DNA of 64,000 nt from CAVQZC01 sp963718315 (GCA_963718315.1 CAVQZC010000010.1:310001-374000), one strand, 5' to 3'; positions 24,148-33,260 are shown, numbered from the stretch's first letter. The notes: generated by a model from the sequence alone, not told the origin. Translations and numbers: made by a program.

Positions 24148-25320
24148 CTACAGCTCCATCAGCTTGGGGACGCCGCGTCGCTCCAGCCCGCGCGAGATGA
24201 CCAGCCGCTGGATCTCGCTGGTGCCCTCCCAGATGCGGTCGACCCGCAGCTCGCGCCACAGGCGCTCGGCGGGGTTGCGCCGCATGTAGCCGCGGCCGCC
24301 GAAGACCTGCACCACCCGGTCGGCCACCCGGCCGGCGGTCTCGGACGCGATCAGCTTCGCCATCGACGCCTTCGCGTGCACCAGCTTGGGATCGGCGCCG
24401 GAGTCGTAGAGCTCACCGACGTAGTACGTGAGCAGGCGGGCAGCGGTGGTCTCGGCTGCGCAGTCGGCGAGCATGAACGCGATCGCCTGGTGGTCGAAGA
24501 TGCGGGTGCCGAACTGCTCGCGCTCCAGCGCGAACGCCGTCCCCAGCTCGATCAGGCGGTCGCAGGCGCCGACGCAGCGGGCCGCGATGTGAACCCGCTC
24601 CTCGATGAACCACTCGGCGGTCAGCTCGAACCCCCGCCCCACCTCGCCGAGCACGTTCGACGCCGGCACCGGTGTCTCGGTGAACGTGAACTCGGGGTGC
24701 CGGTAGGGGAAGTTGTGCGTGAAGTCGGGATCGTCGGTCATCTCGACGCCGCCGGCGTCGCGGTCGACGATGAACAGGGTCGGCAGCCGCTCGGTGCCGT
24801 CGACGGCCCATGCCAGCACCAGGAAGTAGCTGGCGATATCGCCATCGGTGACGAACCACTTGGTGCCCGACAGGTAGTAGGTGTCGCCGCGCTTGATCGC
24901 CTCGGCGCGGATCCCCCGTGGGTCGGAGCCCGCGTGCTCCTCGGTGATGGCGTAGGCGTGACGGTGGTCGCCGCGGACGTCCGGCAGCAGGTAGCGATCG
25001 ATCTGCTCCGGCGTCCCATGGACGAGGACGTTGGACGGGCTCCAGACCAGCACCCACAGGCAGTTGGTGAGCCGGCCGAGCTGCTCGTGCATGATGATCT
25101 GCTCGGTCAGGTTGAGCCCGCTGCCCCCGAACTCGGTGGGAATGTTCGCGGCGTTCAGCCGGGCCGCCAGCACTGCCTGCTTGACGGTCGCGTGCGCCTC
25201 GGGCGTCAGCCGGCCGCCGGCCTGCTCGGCGTCGAGCTCGAGCGGTGTCAAGACGTCGTCGACAAGGCGTCGCACACGATCTCGCAGCTCCTGCTGCTGG
25301 TCGGTCAGGGTGAAGTCCAT
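24148..25320 (-). CDS. Acyl-CoA dehydrogenase family protein
   Basis: A 390-residue FAD enzyme that introduces an alpha-beta double bond into acyl-CoA. It shows YAITEEHAGSDPRGI (FAD/substrate loop), TKWFVTDGDIASYFLV, the QVFGGRGYMRRNPAERLWR block and RIWEGTSEIQRLVI near the C-terminus, where the Glu of EGT is the expected catalytic base. ATG at 25320 is preferred over GTG 25323 because GGAGG is six bases ahead of it; the start overlaps the hutF stop (TGATG), so the two are coupled. Linking an acyl-CoA dehydrogenase to histidine catabolism is odd; the substrate may be a short or branched acyl-CoA. Confidence 0.88.
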   Translation of the reverse strand: MDFTLTDQQQELRDRVRRLVDDVLTPLELDAEQAGGRLTPEAHATVKQAVLAARLNAANIPTEFGGSGLNLTEQIIMHEQLGRLTNCLWVLVWSPSNVLVHGTPEQIDRYLLPDVRGDHRHAYAITEEHAGSDPRGIRAEAIKRGDTYYLSGTKWFVTDGDIASYFLVLAWAVDGTERLPTLFIVDRDAGGVEMTDDPDFTHNFPYRHPEFTFTETPVPASNVLGEVGRGFELTAEWFIEERVHIAARCVGACDRLIELGTAFALEREQFGTRIFDHQAIAFMLADCAAETTAARLLTYYVGELYDSGADPKLVHAKASMAKLIASETAGRVADRVVQVFGGRGYMRRNPAERLWRELRVDRIWEGTSEIQRLVISRGLERRGVPKLMEL

Positions 25321-26450
25321 CACGTGCCTCCGTTGGGATCAGGTCGTAGCGCGGCGGCCGTTCCGCCGAACAGCAGGGCGGCCAGCGCGTACTCCTCCGC
25401 GATGTCCACCAGGTGGGGATCGGCCAGGTCGACCTCCACGGCGCCCACAGCCTCGCCGAGGCCCAGCGCGCGTGCGCCGTTGACGGTGCCGATCTCGATC
25501 AGATAGCCCGTCGGGCCGTCCTCGCCGGCCGGCACCAGCACGTTGCGCTGCTCGGCCTGGCGGCGGGCGCAGGCCTCGATCTCGCGCAGCTCCAGAATCG
25601 GGTCGATCACGGTGTTGCTGTCGCTTCCGATGCAGACCGGGATGCCCCGCTCCAGCAGCGCGGCTGCCGGCAGGAACCCGTCGCCGAGGTTCGCCTCGGT
25701 CGTCGGGCAGGCGCAGACGCCGGCGCCCGAGGAGGCAAGCAGGTCGAGCTCCGCCTCGCTGGCGTGGGTCGCATGGACGATCGTGGTGCGCGGCCCGAGC
25801 ATGCCGACCTGGTCGAGCAGCTGGACCGGCCGCACCCCGTGCTCGGTCATGCACTCGGCGATCTCCCGCCGTTGCTCGTCGGCGTGGATGTGGACCACCA
25901 TCCGCTCTCGGTCGGCGAACCGGGCGATCTCCTCGAGCCAGTCCCGCGGCAGGGCGCGGACGCTGTGCGGCGCCAGCCCCACGGCGTGCTCGGCGGCCAG
26001 GTCCTCGACCCGGGCAAGGTAGGCGCCGACCGAACGGTCGCAGAACCTGCGCTGGCCGGGCTCGGGTGGGCGGCCGGCGCCCGCGCGAGCGTAAGCGCAC
26101 ATCAGCAGGACGATCCGGATCCCCGCGTCGCCGGCGGCGGCGATGCACGCCTTGGCCATCGCGTTGGGGTCGGGGTAGGGCGTCCCGTCGGGCTGGTGGT
26201 GGGGGTAGTGAAACTCGCCGACGACCGTGTACCCGGCCGCCCGCATCTCCCTGTACAGGCGCAGGGCGATGTCGTAGACCGAGTCCGGGTCGATCGCGTT
26301 TGCCGCCTCGTACATGGCCTCTCGCCAGGTCCAGAAGTCGTCGTGGGGATGCTCCGGATCGACCCGTTCGACCCGCCCGCGCAGAGCCCGCTGGAACGCG
26401 TGGCTATGCGCATTTGCGAATCCAGGAAGGATGAGACGCCCGCCTGCCAT
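25320..26450 (-). CDS. hutF: Formimidoylglutamate deiminase
   Basis: A 376-residue amidohydrolase-superfamily enzyme converting N-formimino-L-glutamate to N-formyl-L-glutamate and ammonia in histidine degradation. Metal ligands are visible: HSHAFQRAL (HxH, about residues 16-24), HIHADEQRREI, HATHASEAELD, and the Asp of IGSDSNTVIDP near the end. PGFANAHSHAFQRALRG and the DFWTWREAMYEAA block are specific to HutF. The start ATG at 26450 has GGAG about 11-17 bases upstream. It is divergent from an M20-type amidohydrolase (21-bp gap) and upstream of the acyl-CoA dehydrogenase. hutH, hutU and hutI are not in the window. Confidence 0.85.
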   Translation of the reverse strand: MAGGRLILPGFANAHSHAFQRALRGRVERVDPEHPHDDFWTWREAMYEAANAIDPDSVYDIALRLYREMRAAGYTVVGEFHYPHHQPDGTPYPDPNAMAKACIAAAGDAGIRIVLLMCAYARAGAGRPPEPGQRRFCDRSVGAYLARVEDLAAEHAVGLAPHSVRALPRDWLEEIARFADRERMVVHIHADEQRREIAECMTEHGVRPVQLLDQVGMLGPRTTIVHATHASEAELDLLASSGAGVCACPTTEANLGDGFLPAAALLERGIPVCIGSDSNTVIDPILELREIEACARRQAEQRNVLVPAGEDGPTGYLIEIGTVNGARALGLGEAVGAVEVDLADPHLVDIAEEYALAALLFGGTAAALRPDPNGGT

Positions 26451-26471
26451 GCTGCGTATGCTCCCACCTCC

Positions 26472-27668
26472 ATGGCCGAGGTGTCGCGAGAACGGTTCGT
26501 CTCCTGGTTCGGAGAGCTGGCCTCCATCGGCCGCGCCGAGACCGGCTGGAACCGCCTGGCGTGGAGTCCGCTGGAGGCCGAAGCGAGGGCCTGGTTCTCG
26601 CGCACGGCGACCGGGATCGGGCTCGAGGTGCGCCAGGACGGAGCCGGGACGCTGTGGGCCGTGACGCCCGACGCAGACCGTGGGCCCTGGGTGTGTGCGG
26701 GCAGCCACCTGGACACGCAGCCCGACGGCGGCGCCTACGACGGTGCGCTGGGCGTGGTCGCGGCGCTCGAGGCAGCCGCCACGCTGCTCGAAAGCGAGGT
26801 CGGGCGCCGGCACCCACTGGCGGTGGTGGCCTTCGTCGACGAGGAGGGCGCCCGCTTCCGTACCCCGACGTTCGCCAGCCTCGCCATCACCGGCAACCTG
26901 AACATCGACGCGGTGCTGGAGGTGATGGGCGACGCGCCCGCCATCTACGGAGTCACGCGAGACTCGCTGCTTGCCAGCCGCGAGCAGCTCGAGCACGTCG
27001 GATGCTTCTTCGAGGTGCACGTCGAGCAGGGGCGCAACCTGGTCGACCGCGACCTCGCGCTCGGGATCGCCGACGTGCTGGCGCCGCGCCAGCGCCACCA
27101 CGTGCAGTTCGAGGGCGAGGCGAACCACGCCGGGACGACGGCCATGGCGAACCGCCACGACGCCCTGCTTCCGGCGGCCCGCTTCGTCCTGGCCGTCGAC
27201 GAGGTGGCCCGGTCTCACCCCGGCGCCGTCGGTACGGTCGGCCGGCTGGAGGTGGCTCCCGGCTCGACGAACTCGGTGCCCGGTCACGTTGGAGCGTCGC
27301 TCGACGTGCGGGCGCTGGAGGTGGCGGCCGTCGACGGGATCGTCGAGGAGCTGCGTCAGCGGTTCCCGGAGGCGGCCTTCTCGCAGGACGCGCGCAACGA
27401 CGGGGCTGCCTTTGACCCGGGTCTACGGGAGCTGCTTGCCGAAGCTGCGGAGGGCCGCGGGGTGGGTGCAGGCGACCTGCCCTCCTACGCGGGGCACGAC
27501 GCGGGCATTCTCGCGCCCTACGTGCCGTCAGCGATGGTCTTCGTCCGCAATCCGACCGGGGCCAGCCACGCTCCGGCCGAGTCGGCGTCGGAGTCGGACT
27601 GCCTGGCCGCCGTCCAGGTGCTGACGGATGCCCTGGCAGCCGCGCTTGCGGCCGAGACGACCATCTAG
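26472..27668 (+). CDS. Hydantoinase/carbamoylase-family amidohydrolase (M20; allantoate/N-carbamoyl amino-acid type)
   Basis: A 398-residue binuclear-metal amidase. Visible motifs are GSHLDTQPDGGAYDGALGV (metal His and Asp), FVDEEGARF (Glu pair), EVHVEQGRNL, and EANHAGTTAMANRHDAL of the dimerisation lid, ending with SYAGHDAGILA. The family hydrolyses N-carbamoyl amino acids, allantoate or related ureido/formyl compounds. ATG at 26472 follows TATGCT by nine bases. It is divergent from hutF with only 21 bp between starts, so the product of HutF, N-formylglutamate, is an attractive substrate; no dedicated N-formylglutamate deformylase is present here. That link is inference. Confidence 0.85.
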   Translation: MAEVSRERFVSWFGELASIGRAETGWNRLAWSPLEAEARAWFSRTATGIGLEVRQDGAGTLWAVTPDADRGPWVCAGSHLDTQPDGGAYDGALGVVAALEAAATLLESEVGRRHPLAVVAFVDEEGARFRTPTFASLAITGNLNIDAVLEVMGDAPAIYGVTRDSLLASREQLEHVGCFFEVHVEQGRNLVDRDLALGIADVLAPRQRHHVQFEGEANHAGTTAMANRHDALLPAARFVLAVDEVARSHPGAVGTVGRLEVAPGSTNSVPGHVGASLDVRALEVAAVDGIVEELRQRFPEAAFSQDARNDGAAFDPGLRELLAEAAEGRGVGAGDLPSYAGHDAGILAPYVPSAMVFVRNPTGASHAPAESASESDCLAAVQVLTDALAAALAAETTI

Positions 27669-27671
27669 GTC

Positions 27672-29339
27672 CTAGGTACCGGAGCCTGCCGTTCCCGGAC
27701 AGGGGTCCTGGGAGTTGATCAGCGCCTCGGCCATGCTCTCCACCCCAGGCTGCATCTGGAGATCGACCGTCCCCGCGTCCGGCACGTTGACGTTCATCAT
27801 CCCGTCGGCCGTCTGGGCAACGCAGACGCCGGGCTGCGGTGCTGTCCAGTAGGGGCTGAAGCGCACGCGCACGATGTAGCGGCCGGGGGCGCTGGCGTGG
27901 AATTCGACCTGCCCGTGGGCGAGGCTGACCAGACGGCCGGTGGCGCCCGGCGGCGCCGACACGATGGTGGTGGGATCGGGCAGGGCATACACCGTCCAGT
28001 TGCCGAAGTGCCGGACCAGATTGAGTCCGGAGTCGCCGGACCTCAGCAGGGCAGCCTCCTGCACCGCGCTGGGGTCGAGAGGCGCGTTGGGCAGCAGCAC
28101 GTAGCGGACACCCAGCGACCGCAGCCAGTTGCGGTAGGCGAACCCGGTCAGGTGGGCGGCGTAGAGCACCTGGTTCTGCGGGAAGTCATCCTGCCGGAAC
28201 CAGCCCCGGGCCAGTGGAATCCCCCGCTTGGCCAGGTAGTAGGCCTCCCAGTGGTCGGCGGTAGCCACCACCTCGACGCGGTTTTGGATGTCGCGCTGCG
28301 CCTGCAGGAAGTGCACCGCCGGGCGCCAGAACGCAGCCGCGTCGGACGGGTTCACCCAGGCGGCGTAGGCCTGGCGTGCGATGGGGCCGATCTGGAGCAT
28401 CGAGGCGACCAGCAGCACCGGCACCGCCAGGCGCGCCGAACGGCGTCCGACGTTGGCGGCCAACCACAGCAGCGGCAGTCCGGCGAGCGACATCAGGCGG
28501 GTCGTGTTCGCGCCCAGCGGGCCGTGGACGGCGAACGCGGCCAGGTTCAGCACGAGGTAGGCGACGAACACGGCACGCAGTGGCCGGGCGCGCGGGGCCT
28601 GCCCTGCCATCCAGATCCCGGCCAGCGAGAACGCGAGCACCTCCGCCGCATCGTTGAGGGTGAACGGGTACCACCCGCCGGATGGGAACATGCGCTGGGT
28701 GACTGTGCCGATCAGGATCACGGTCGCCATGGCCGCAATCGCCATCCGGTTCCGTGAGATCACCTGGCGGGGGTGCGGGTCGCCGAGGGCCAGGCCGGCC
28801 AGCAGAGCCACCAACAGGGCCAGCGCCAGAGGCGAGAACGCGAGCGTCGCCACGACCGCCGCCGCAAACCCGGCTCGGTGGTTGCGCTGGATCAGGGCCA
28901 GCGCCAGCGACGCCGCGGCTGCCCCGGCCAGGAACGGGAACGCGCCGGCCGCCATGGTGGCGAAGGTGGTCAGCACGGCGAACGCGATCGCGGGCGCCCG
29001 GGCCGTCCGCCCCCACTGCCGCTCGACGACCGCGCAGAACGAACCGGCCAGCACGAACGCCGCAACCACCGTCAGCGCCCGCTCCCCCACCACGGCCGCC
29101 AGTGGGTAGTAGAGAAGGCTGTAGGAGATGAAGTCGTAGCGACCCGAGTACCAGTCGTTGTTCCAGAGCTGGAACGACGCATGGCTGAAGAGCCAGGTCT
29201 GGAACAGGTGGGCAGGGGCGTCGCCGCCGAAGAGGCCGACCAGCCAGACGGCCGCGGCAACCAGCGCGCCCATCGCTCCGCAGACGAGGGCGGGACCGGG
29301 GCGGTGCCTCAGCGGTGCCAGTGCAAGGCCTCGAACCAC
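27672..29339 (-). CDS. Large membrane protein, glycosyltransferase-like, unknown
   Basis: A 555-residue protein with about ten membrane helices in the first 370 residues and a soluble C-terminal domain (about 380-555). An early segment FGGDAPAHLFQTWLF between the first helices resembles the Asp-bearing loop of GT-C glycosyltransferases and the related 6-pyruvoyl-tetrahydropterin-synthase-like membrane proteins. GTG at 29339 lies six bases after TACCCT (minus strand 29346-29351), a leaderless start; the longer frame to 29465 is rejected for lack of any signal. It ends three bases from the convergent amidohydrolase. Acceptor and donor unknown. Confidence 0.65.
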   Translation of the reverse strand: MVRGLALAPLRHRPGPALVCGAMGALVAAAVWLVGLFGGDAPAHLFQTWLFSHASFQLWNNDWYSGRYDFISYSLLYYPLAAVVGERALTVVAAFVLAGSFCAVVERQWGRTARAPAIAFAVLTTFATMAAGAFPFLAGAAAASLALALIQRNHRAGFAAAVVATLAFSPLALALLVALLAGLALGDPHPRQVISRNRMAIAAMATVILIGTVTQRMFPSGGWYPFTLNDAAEVLAFSLAGIWMAGQAPRARPLRAVFVAYLVLNLAAFAVHGPLGANTTRLMSLAGLPLLWLAANVGRRSARLAVPVLLVASMLQIGPIARQAYAAWVNPSDAAAFWRPAVHFLQAQRDIQNRVEVVATADHWEAYYLAKRGIPLARGWFRQDDFPQNQVLYAAHLTGFAYRNWLRSLGVRYVLLPNAPLDPSAVQEAALLRSGDSGLNLVRHFGNWTVYALPDPTTIVSAPPGATGRLVSLAHGQVEFHASAPGRYIVRVRFSPYWTAPQPGVCVAQTADGMMNVNVPDAGTVDLQMQPGVESMAEALINSQDPCPGTAGSGT

Positions 29340-29392
29340 GTCCGCAGGGTAGACGCGCGCGGTTGACAACGTATTGGGTGCCGCGAACGGTT

Positions 29393-29610
29393 TTCCACAC
29401 CACCTGGGGATCGTGACGATCCGGGCTGGGGATTCTGGTGTGAAAGGTCGAGCTGAATCCCGCACGTTGCGACATTCCAGCTGGGGAAAACACGCTGATG
29501 GCTTGACTCCGGCCTGTGGATTGATTCACCGTGTGGCTCAAGGCACAACCCCCCCAACCCGGCGCCAGACCCCTTGCATTCCGTCCTCTCGGGTCTGGCG
29601 CCGGTGTTTT
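29393..29610 (+). ncRNA. Candidate structured RNA ending in an intrinsic terminator
   Basis: A 416-bp gene-free interval (29340-29755) has several nested inverted repeats: CACACCA / TGGTGTG enclosing GGATCG-TGA-CGATCC; AGCTG / CAGCT enclosing CGCA-CGT-TGCG; then a 14-bp terminator stem. A TTGACA box on the plus strand at 29363-29368 could drive it, although the -10 is weak. No ORF fits. It could be an independent small RNA or a leader/attenuator for the LCP gene 145 bp downstream, whose own TATAAT box lies at 29708. I could not match it to a known RNA class. Confidence 0.4.
29559..29610 (+). terminator. Strong intrinsic terminator, plus strand
   Basis: A 14-bp perfect stem (CCGGCGCCAGACCC / GGGTCTGGCGCCGG, arms 29559-29572 and 29591-29604) with an 18-base loop, followed by TGTTTT. 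No annotated plus-strand gene lies upstream, which is why a small RNA is proposed. Confidence 0.8.
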
Positions 29611-29707
29611 AATGGGCCACGTGCGCCGGGTGAGGTCGCTCACCTGCCGTGTTGGAGGCGAATGAGAACGAGCGGCGAAGGGTAATGCCGTCCCGTCGCC
29701 TCGGCCC

Positions 29708-29713
29708 TATAAT
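29708..29713 (+). promoter_or_regulatory. TATAAT -10 box of the LCP gene
   Basis: A perfect TATAAT 43 bases before the GTG start; no good -35. It implies a leader of about 35 bases with AAGGAGG close to the start. Confidence 0.55.
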
Positions 29714-29755
29714 CCGGCGACTCCGGTTCCTGGGTCCGCCGGTCGAAGGAGGTCT

Positions 29756-31747
29756 GTGCCCACTACCACGCCCCCGAGGCAGCCGAGCCGTCCCGGCCCA
29801 CCCGGTACGAAGCCAAAGCCCAAGATGTCGATCTACGGCGGCAAGCCGCCGCGGCGGCCGCGTGGCGGCAGGCTGTTCGGCCGGCTTCCGCGTTGGGCGA
29901 GGTGGACGCTCGGCGTCGTCGGCGTGATCCTGCTCGTGGCTGCGGTCGCCGTGGGCTATGAGGTGAAGAAGGTGCGGGCAGACCTCGGCCGGATGACGGT
30001 GCTCGCCCCCAGCGACAAGAAGACCTCGAACGAGCTGGGCTCGGTGCCTCCCACCCACGGCCCGATCACCGCGCTGATCATCGGCTCCGACCACCGGGCG
30101 AACGGGGCGACCGGTACGAACGGGCTGTCCGACACGCTGATGCTCGCGCGGATGGATCCCCAGCACCACATGGTTTCACTGCTCTCGATCCCCCGCGACC
30201 TCTGGGTCGACATCCCAGGCGTGGGCTATTCGAAGATCAACGGCGCCTACTCGGACGGTGGCAACGCCCTGGCGCTGAAAACGGTTGAGTCGGTGACCGG
30301 CATCAAGCCGAACTACCTCCTGAACGTCGACTTCTCTGGCTTCCAGCGGCTGGTCGACACCCTCGGCGGCGTCTACGTCAACGTCGACCAGTACTACTAC
30401 AACCCGCCCGCGAACTCGCAGGCCGACGCCTGGTCGGAGATCGATATCAAGCCCGGCTACCAGCAGCTGAACGGCACCAATGCGCTGGCCTTCGCTCGAT
30501 ACCGGCACACCGACGACGACTTCCACCGGCAGGCCCGCCAGCAGACCTTCCTGCGCGCCTTCGAGGCCCGCGCGTCCGCGCGATTCAAGGGCATCAGCCT
30601 CACCGACCTCCCGTTCATCAACGACATGCTCGACGCCATCTCACACAGCGTGAGCATCATCGGGTCGGGCGGGAAGTCGCCGTCGCTCTCCACGCTCGAG
30701 CGGTTCGCATCGACCGCGTACTCCGCGAGGTCGCGCGTGGTCAGCGTCCACCTCGACTGGTCGTCGTTCACCGCGGCCGGCGGCGCATCGGCCGTGCAGG
30801 TCTCGAACCTCAGGCCGGCCCTGTACCAGTGGCAGCATCCCTGGCTGATCGGGAGCCCGACCAAGGGCCTGCCTGGCAACACCGGCAAGCCGCACAAGGC
30901 GTTCAAGCCGGCCATCACACCGTCGTCGATCCGGGTCGCGATCGTCAACGGCAGTGGCCGACCCGGCATCGCCGGCAAGGCCGACGGACAGCTCGTCAAG
31001 TGGGGCTACCGGGCACATATCGCGGGCAACGCCCCGAGTTTCAATCACCAGCGCACGTGGGTCTATTACCGCCCGGCTGGGAAGCGGGCAGCGGCCGACC
31101 TGGTCAAGATCTTCGGCGGGACCACCACCATGCGGCCGCTCGACCGTGTCCACCTGTCCGGTGTAGGGCCCAAGGCTGACATCGCCGTCGAGCTCGGCAA
31201 GCCGTTCAAGGGCACGGTCGCCATCCAGGCGCCGAAGGCGCCGTCCAAGCCGACGCTGCCGACGACCCTCACCGCGTCGACCGAGTACGCGTCCGACTTC
31301 GCCTCCGCGAAGCGGTATGTCCACTTCCCGGTGCTCTATCCGACGCTGGCGCAGGCGAACTCGACGTTCTGCCCGTGGGTGCCGACGCCGGCCGGCGCCG
31401 GCTCGCTGGCCTGTCAGGGCTCGTCGAACGAGCCCATCCGGGTGTACAACATCCCCGCCGCCGGCGGTGGCGCGAACTCGATGTACGCGGTCTTCTACGA
31501 CCAGGCGGTCAACGGCTACTGGGGAATCGAGGAGACGAAGTTCACCGCGGCGCCACTGCTGGCAACGCCGAACGCCTACCGGCATCTCGACGGCCGAACG
31601 TACAAGTTCTTCTTCAACGGCAGCCACCTGCAGACGGTCTCGTTCACCGAGAACGGCGTCGCGTACTGGGTCAGCAACACCCTGCTGGACGACCTCACGA
31701 ACGACGAGATGATCGCGATCGCGCGATCGCTCAAACCCGTTCACTAG
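29756..31747 (+). CDS. LytR-CpsA-Psr (LCP) family protein with LytR_C domain
   Basis: A 663-residue membrane-anchored enzyme that attaches glycopolymers from lipid carriers to peptidoglycan or related wall polymers. A Pro-rich cytoplasmic tail (1-45) and one helix (about 50-70) precede the LCP domain (about 100-255) with ALIIGSDHR, LSDTLMLARMD, LLSIPRDLWVDIPG and ALAFARYRHTDDDFHRQARQQ, where the Asp/Arg residues bind pyrophosphate and metal. A LytR_C-type domain follows (about 395-480, SSIRVAIVNGSGRPG). The C-terminal 180 residues form an additional extracellular domain not found in minimal LCP proteins. GTG at 29756 is preceded by AAGGAGG three bases away, closer than usual. Confidence 0.92.
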   Translation: MPTTTPPRQPSRPGPPGTKPKPKMSIYGGKPPRRPRGGRLFGRLPRWARWTLGVVGVILLVAAVAVGYEVKKVRADLGRMTVLAPSDKKTSNELGSVPPTHGPITALIIGSDHRANGATGTNGLSDTLMLARMDPQHHMVSLLSIPRDLWVDIPGVGYSKINGAYSDGGNALALKTVESVTGIKPNYLLNVDFSGFQRLVDTLGGVYVNVDQYYYNPPANSQADAWSEIDIKPGYQQLNGTNALAFARYRHTDDDFHRQARQQTFLRAFEARASARFKGISLTDLPFINDMLDAISHSVSIIGSGGKSPSLSTLERFASTAYSARSRVVSVHLDWSSFTAAGGASAVQVSNLRPALYQWQHPWLIGSPTKGLPGNTGKPHKAFKPAITPSSIRVAIVNGSGRPGIAGKADGQLVKWGYRAHIAGNAPSFNHQRTWVYYRPAGKRAAADLVKIFGGTTTMRPLDRVHLSGVGPKADIAVELGKPFKGTVAIQAPKAPSKPTLPTTLTASTEYASDFASAKRYVHFPVLYPTLAQANSTFCPWVPTPAGAGSLACQGSSNEPIRVYNIPAAGGGANSMYAVFYDQAVNGYWGIEETKFTAAPLLATPNAYRHLDGRTYKFFFNGSHLQTVSFTENGVAYWVSNTLLDDLTNDEMIAIARSLKPVH

Positions 31748-31758
31748 GGACCTGGGTT

Positions 31759-32814
31759 CTAAGCCGGCAGCAGCGGCCCGACCCGCTCGATAGCGCCCGA
31801 GCTGACGTTCGACGCCCAGACGTACCCGCCGCCGATCGCCAGCGAGGTCGCCGCCCACGGCAGCCGCGCGACCAGCTCCAGCGACGGGTCACCAGGGGCG
31901 AAGCGGTAGAGACGGCCGAGACCGGTCGCTATCCAGACGCCGTTTGCGCCGTAGGCAACCGCCGTGACCACGCCCGGCGGAGCCAGCCGCGGGCCGATCT
32001 CGTCCCCGCTGTCGGGATCGAGCTCCAGAACCTGGTTTCCCAGCCCCGCCCAGACCGCCCCGTCGCCGAACGCAACCGCGACGTCCTCGAGGTTGTCGTA
32101 GAACGCCGCCGCGTTCAGCCTGGGCGGCTCGGGCACGATTCGCACCACGCCGCCGTATCCGCCCGAGTCCGCCCAGTAGCCGTAGGGGGTGTCGATCACG
32201 GTCGACAGTCCCTCCGTGGTCGCACCCGACCCAACCGGCCCGTCGATGATTCCCTGCAGCGCGGTGACGTGATGCGTTCTCCGCGAGACCAGAAACGCCG
32301 GGTAGCCGGTGCCGCCGTTCAGCGCCGTCACCAGCAGCTCGTCGCCGCGATCGGGCACCGCCACTCCGCCGAGCAGCGTCGGCATGCTCACCCGCCACAT
32401 CACACGACCGCTGGCGGGGTTGAGCTCCGACAGCGTGCCGGGCTCCGAGCAGTTGCCGCTGACGAACCAGACGCCGCCCAGACCGGTCGCGATCTGCCGG
32501 TTTTCGCACGGCTTGCTCACCGCCCCGAACGCACGCACCCGAAGCGGCTGCGTCGTGATGCGGAGAACGTCATTCCCGCTGAGCGCCCAGAGCGCGCCGT
32601 ATCCCCAGGCCAGCGAGGCCGGCGGAGCGGAGACCGGCACGCGCCGGACGGGCGTTGCCGTGAAGCCCTCGATACGCGTGATCAGGCGAGTCTGCGGGGT
32701 GCTGTGGACGCGCGCCGGGATCCGGTGAGCAGGCGCGCGATCACCTGCCCCGGCAAGGATCGCCACGGAAATGGCGACGGTCGCGGCGCCGACGATCAGT
32801 CGCGTGGCTACCAC
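31759..32814 (-). CDS. Secreted beta-propeller-like protein
   Basis: A 351-residue exported protein: signal peptide or anchor at residues 1-25, then repeated blades with patterns such as SLAWGYGALWALSG, GLGGVWFVSGN, AFGDGAVWAGLGN, AYGANGVWIATG and AIGGGYVWASN, each about 45 residues apart. These GxGxxW units mark a PQQ/YVTN-type propeller. There is no catalytic motif, so a binding or scaffolding role outside the membrane is likely. GTG at 32814 lies six bases after TAATCT (leaderless). It is convergent with the LCP gene (11-bp gap). Confidence 0.7.
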   Translation of the reverse strand: MVATRLIVGAATVAISVAILAGAGDRAPAHRIPARVHSTPQTRLITRIEGFTATPVRRVPVSAPPASLAWGYGALWALSGNDVLRITTQPLRVRAFGAVSKPCENRQIATGLGGVWFVSGNCSEPGTLSELNPASGRVMWRVSMPTLLGGVAVPDRGDELLVTALNGGTGYPAFLVSRRTHHVTALQGIIDGPVGSGATTEGLSTVIDTPYGYWADSGGYGGVVRIVPEPPRLNAAAFYDNLEDVAVAFGDGAVWAGLGNQVLELDPDSGDEIGPRLAPPGVVTAVAYGANGVWIATGLGRLYRFAPGDPSLELVARLPWAATSLAIGGGYVWASNVSSGAIERVGPLLPA

Positions 32815-32907
32815 ACAACCAGATTACGCCCATGACCGGCGTTGCGCAGTGGCGCCACGAGCCCCACGCGGCCGGCGGCGACAGCGCCAAGCCGGGTGCA
32901 CCCAGCC

Positions 32908-33204
32908 CTACGCGGTCGCCTCGGGTACCGGGTCGGGGCGCACGATCACGGTGTCGGCTACCCGTACGATCTCGTCGACCGGCAGTCCTGCGGCCTCGGC
33001 GTGGCGCCGGATCGCCTCCGGGCTGGTTGACTGGTAGATGCAGACCGTCCCCACGCGGCCGTCCGGCTCCGCCGTCACGTAGCTGCGAATCCAGCGGATG
33101 TCGTCGGACATCCGATCCCCTTCGGCGGTTGAGCGGGCGGCGGCTTCTGCCAGCTCATCGCCCGTCCCCCAGCCTCCTCGGCGCAGGATCACGTACGTTT
33201 CCAT
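32908..33204 (-). CDS. DUF4242 family protein
   Basis: A 98-residue cytoplasmic protein recognised by the DUF4242/nickel-binding SCO4226-like pattern: METYVILRR start, IRWIRSYVTAEPDGRVGTVC in the centre and YQSTSPEAIRRHAEAAGLP near the end. Family members are small ferredoxin-like-fold proteins, some reported to bind nickel. ATG at 33204 has GAGGAGG seven bases upstream. Its role here is unknown. Confidence 0.75.
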   Translation of the reverse strand: METYVILRRGGWGTGDELAEAAARSTAEGDRMSDDIRWIRSYVTAEPDGRVGTVCIYQSTSPEAIRRHAEAAGLPVDEIVRVADTVIVRPDPVPEATA

Positions 33205-33260
33205 TGCTCCTCCTCGTTGGACAAGTTTGCAGAGCGTAACGGCACGAGGGCCGGATCGAA

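Noticed and set aside
24137..25506. Plus-strand continuation of the open frame across the acyl-CoA dehydrogenase gene
   Set aside because: Text is Arg/Ala/Gly/Pro-type shadow coding; the minus strand gives a clear, well-conserved acyl-CoA dehydrogenase over the same bases.
25413..26471. Plus-strand upstream extension of the carbamoylase ORF
   Set aside because: It is antisense to hutF and has no protein-like pattern; conserved sequence begins at ATG 26472, where spacing to hutF also fits.
29390..29560. Cobalamin riboswitch upstream of the LCP gene
   Set aside because: Fragments such as GGTGTGAAA and CCCGCA recall the riboswitch core, but the second conserved part (AGTCAGGA/ACC type) is missing and the downstream gene has no link to B12.
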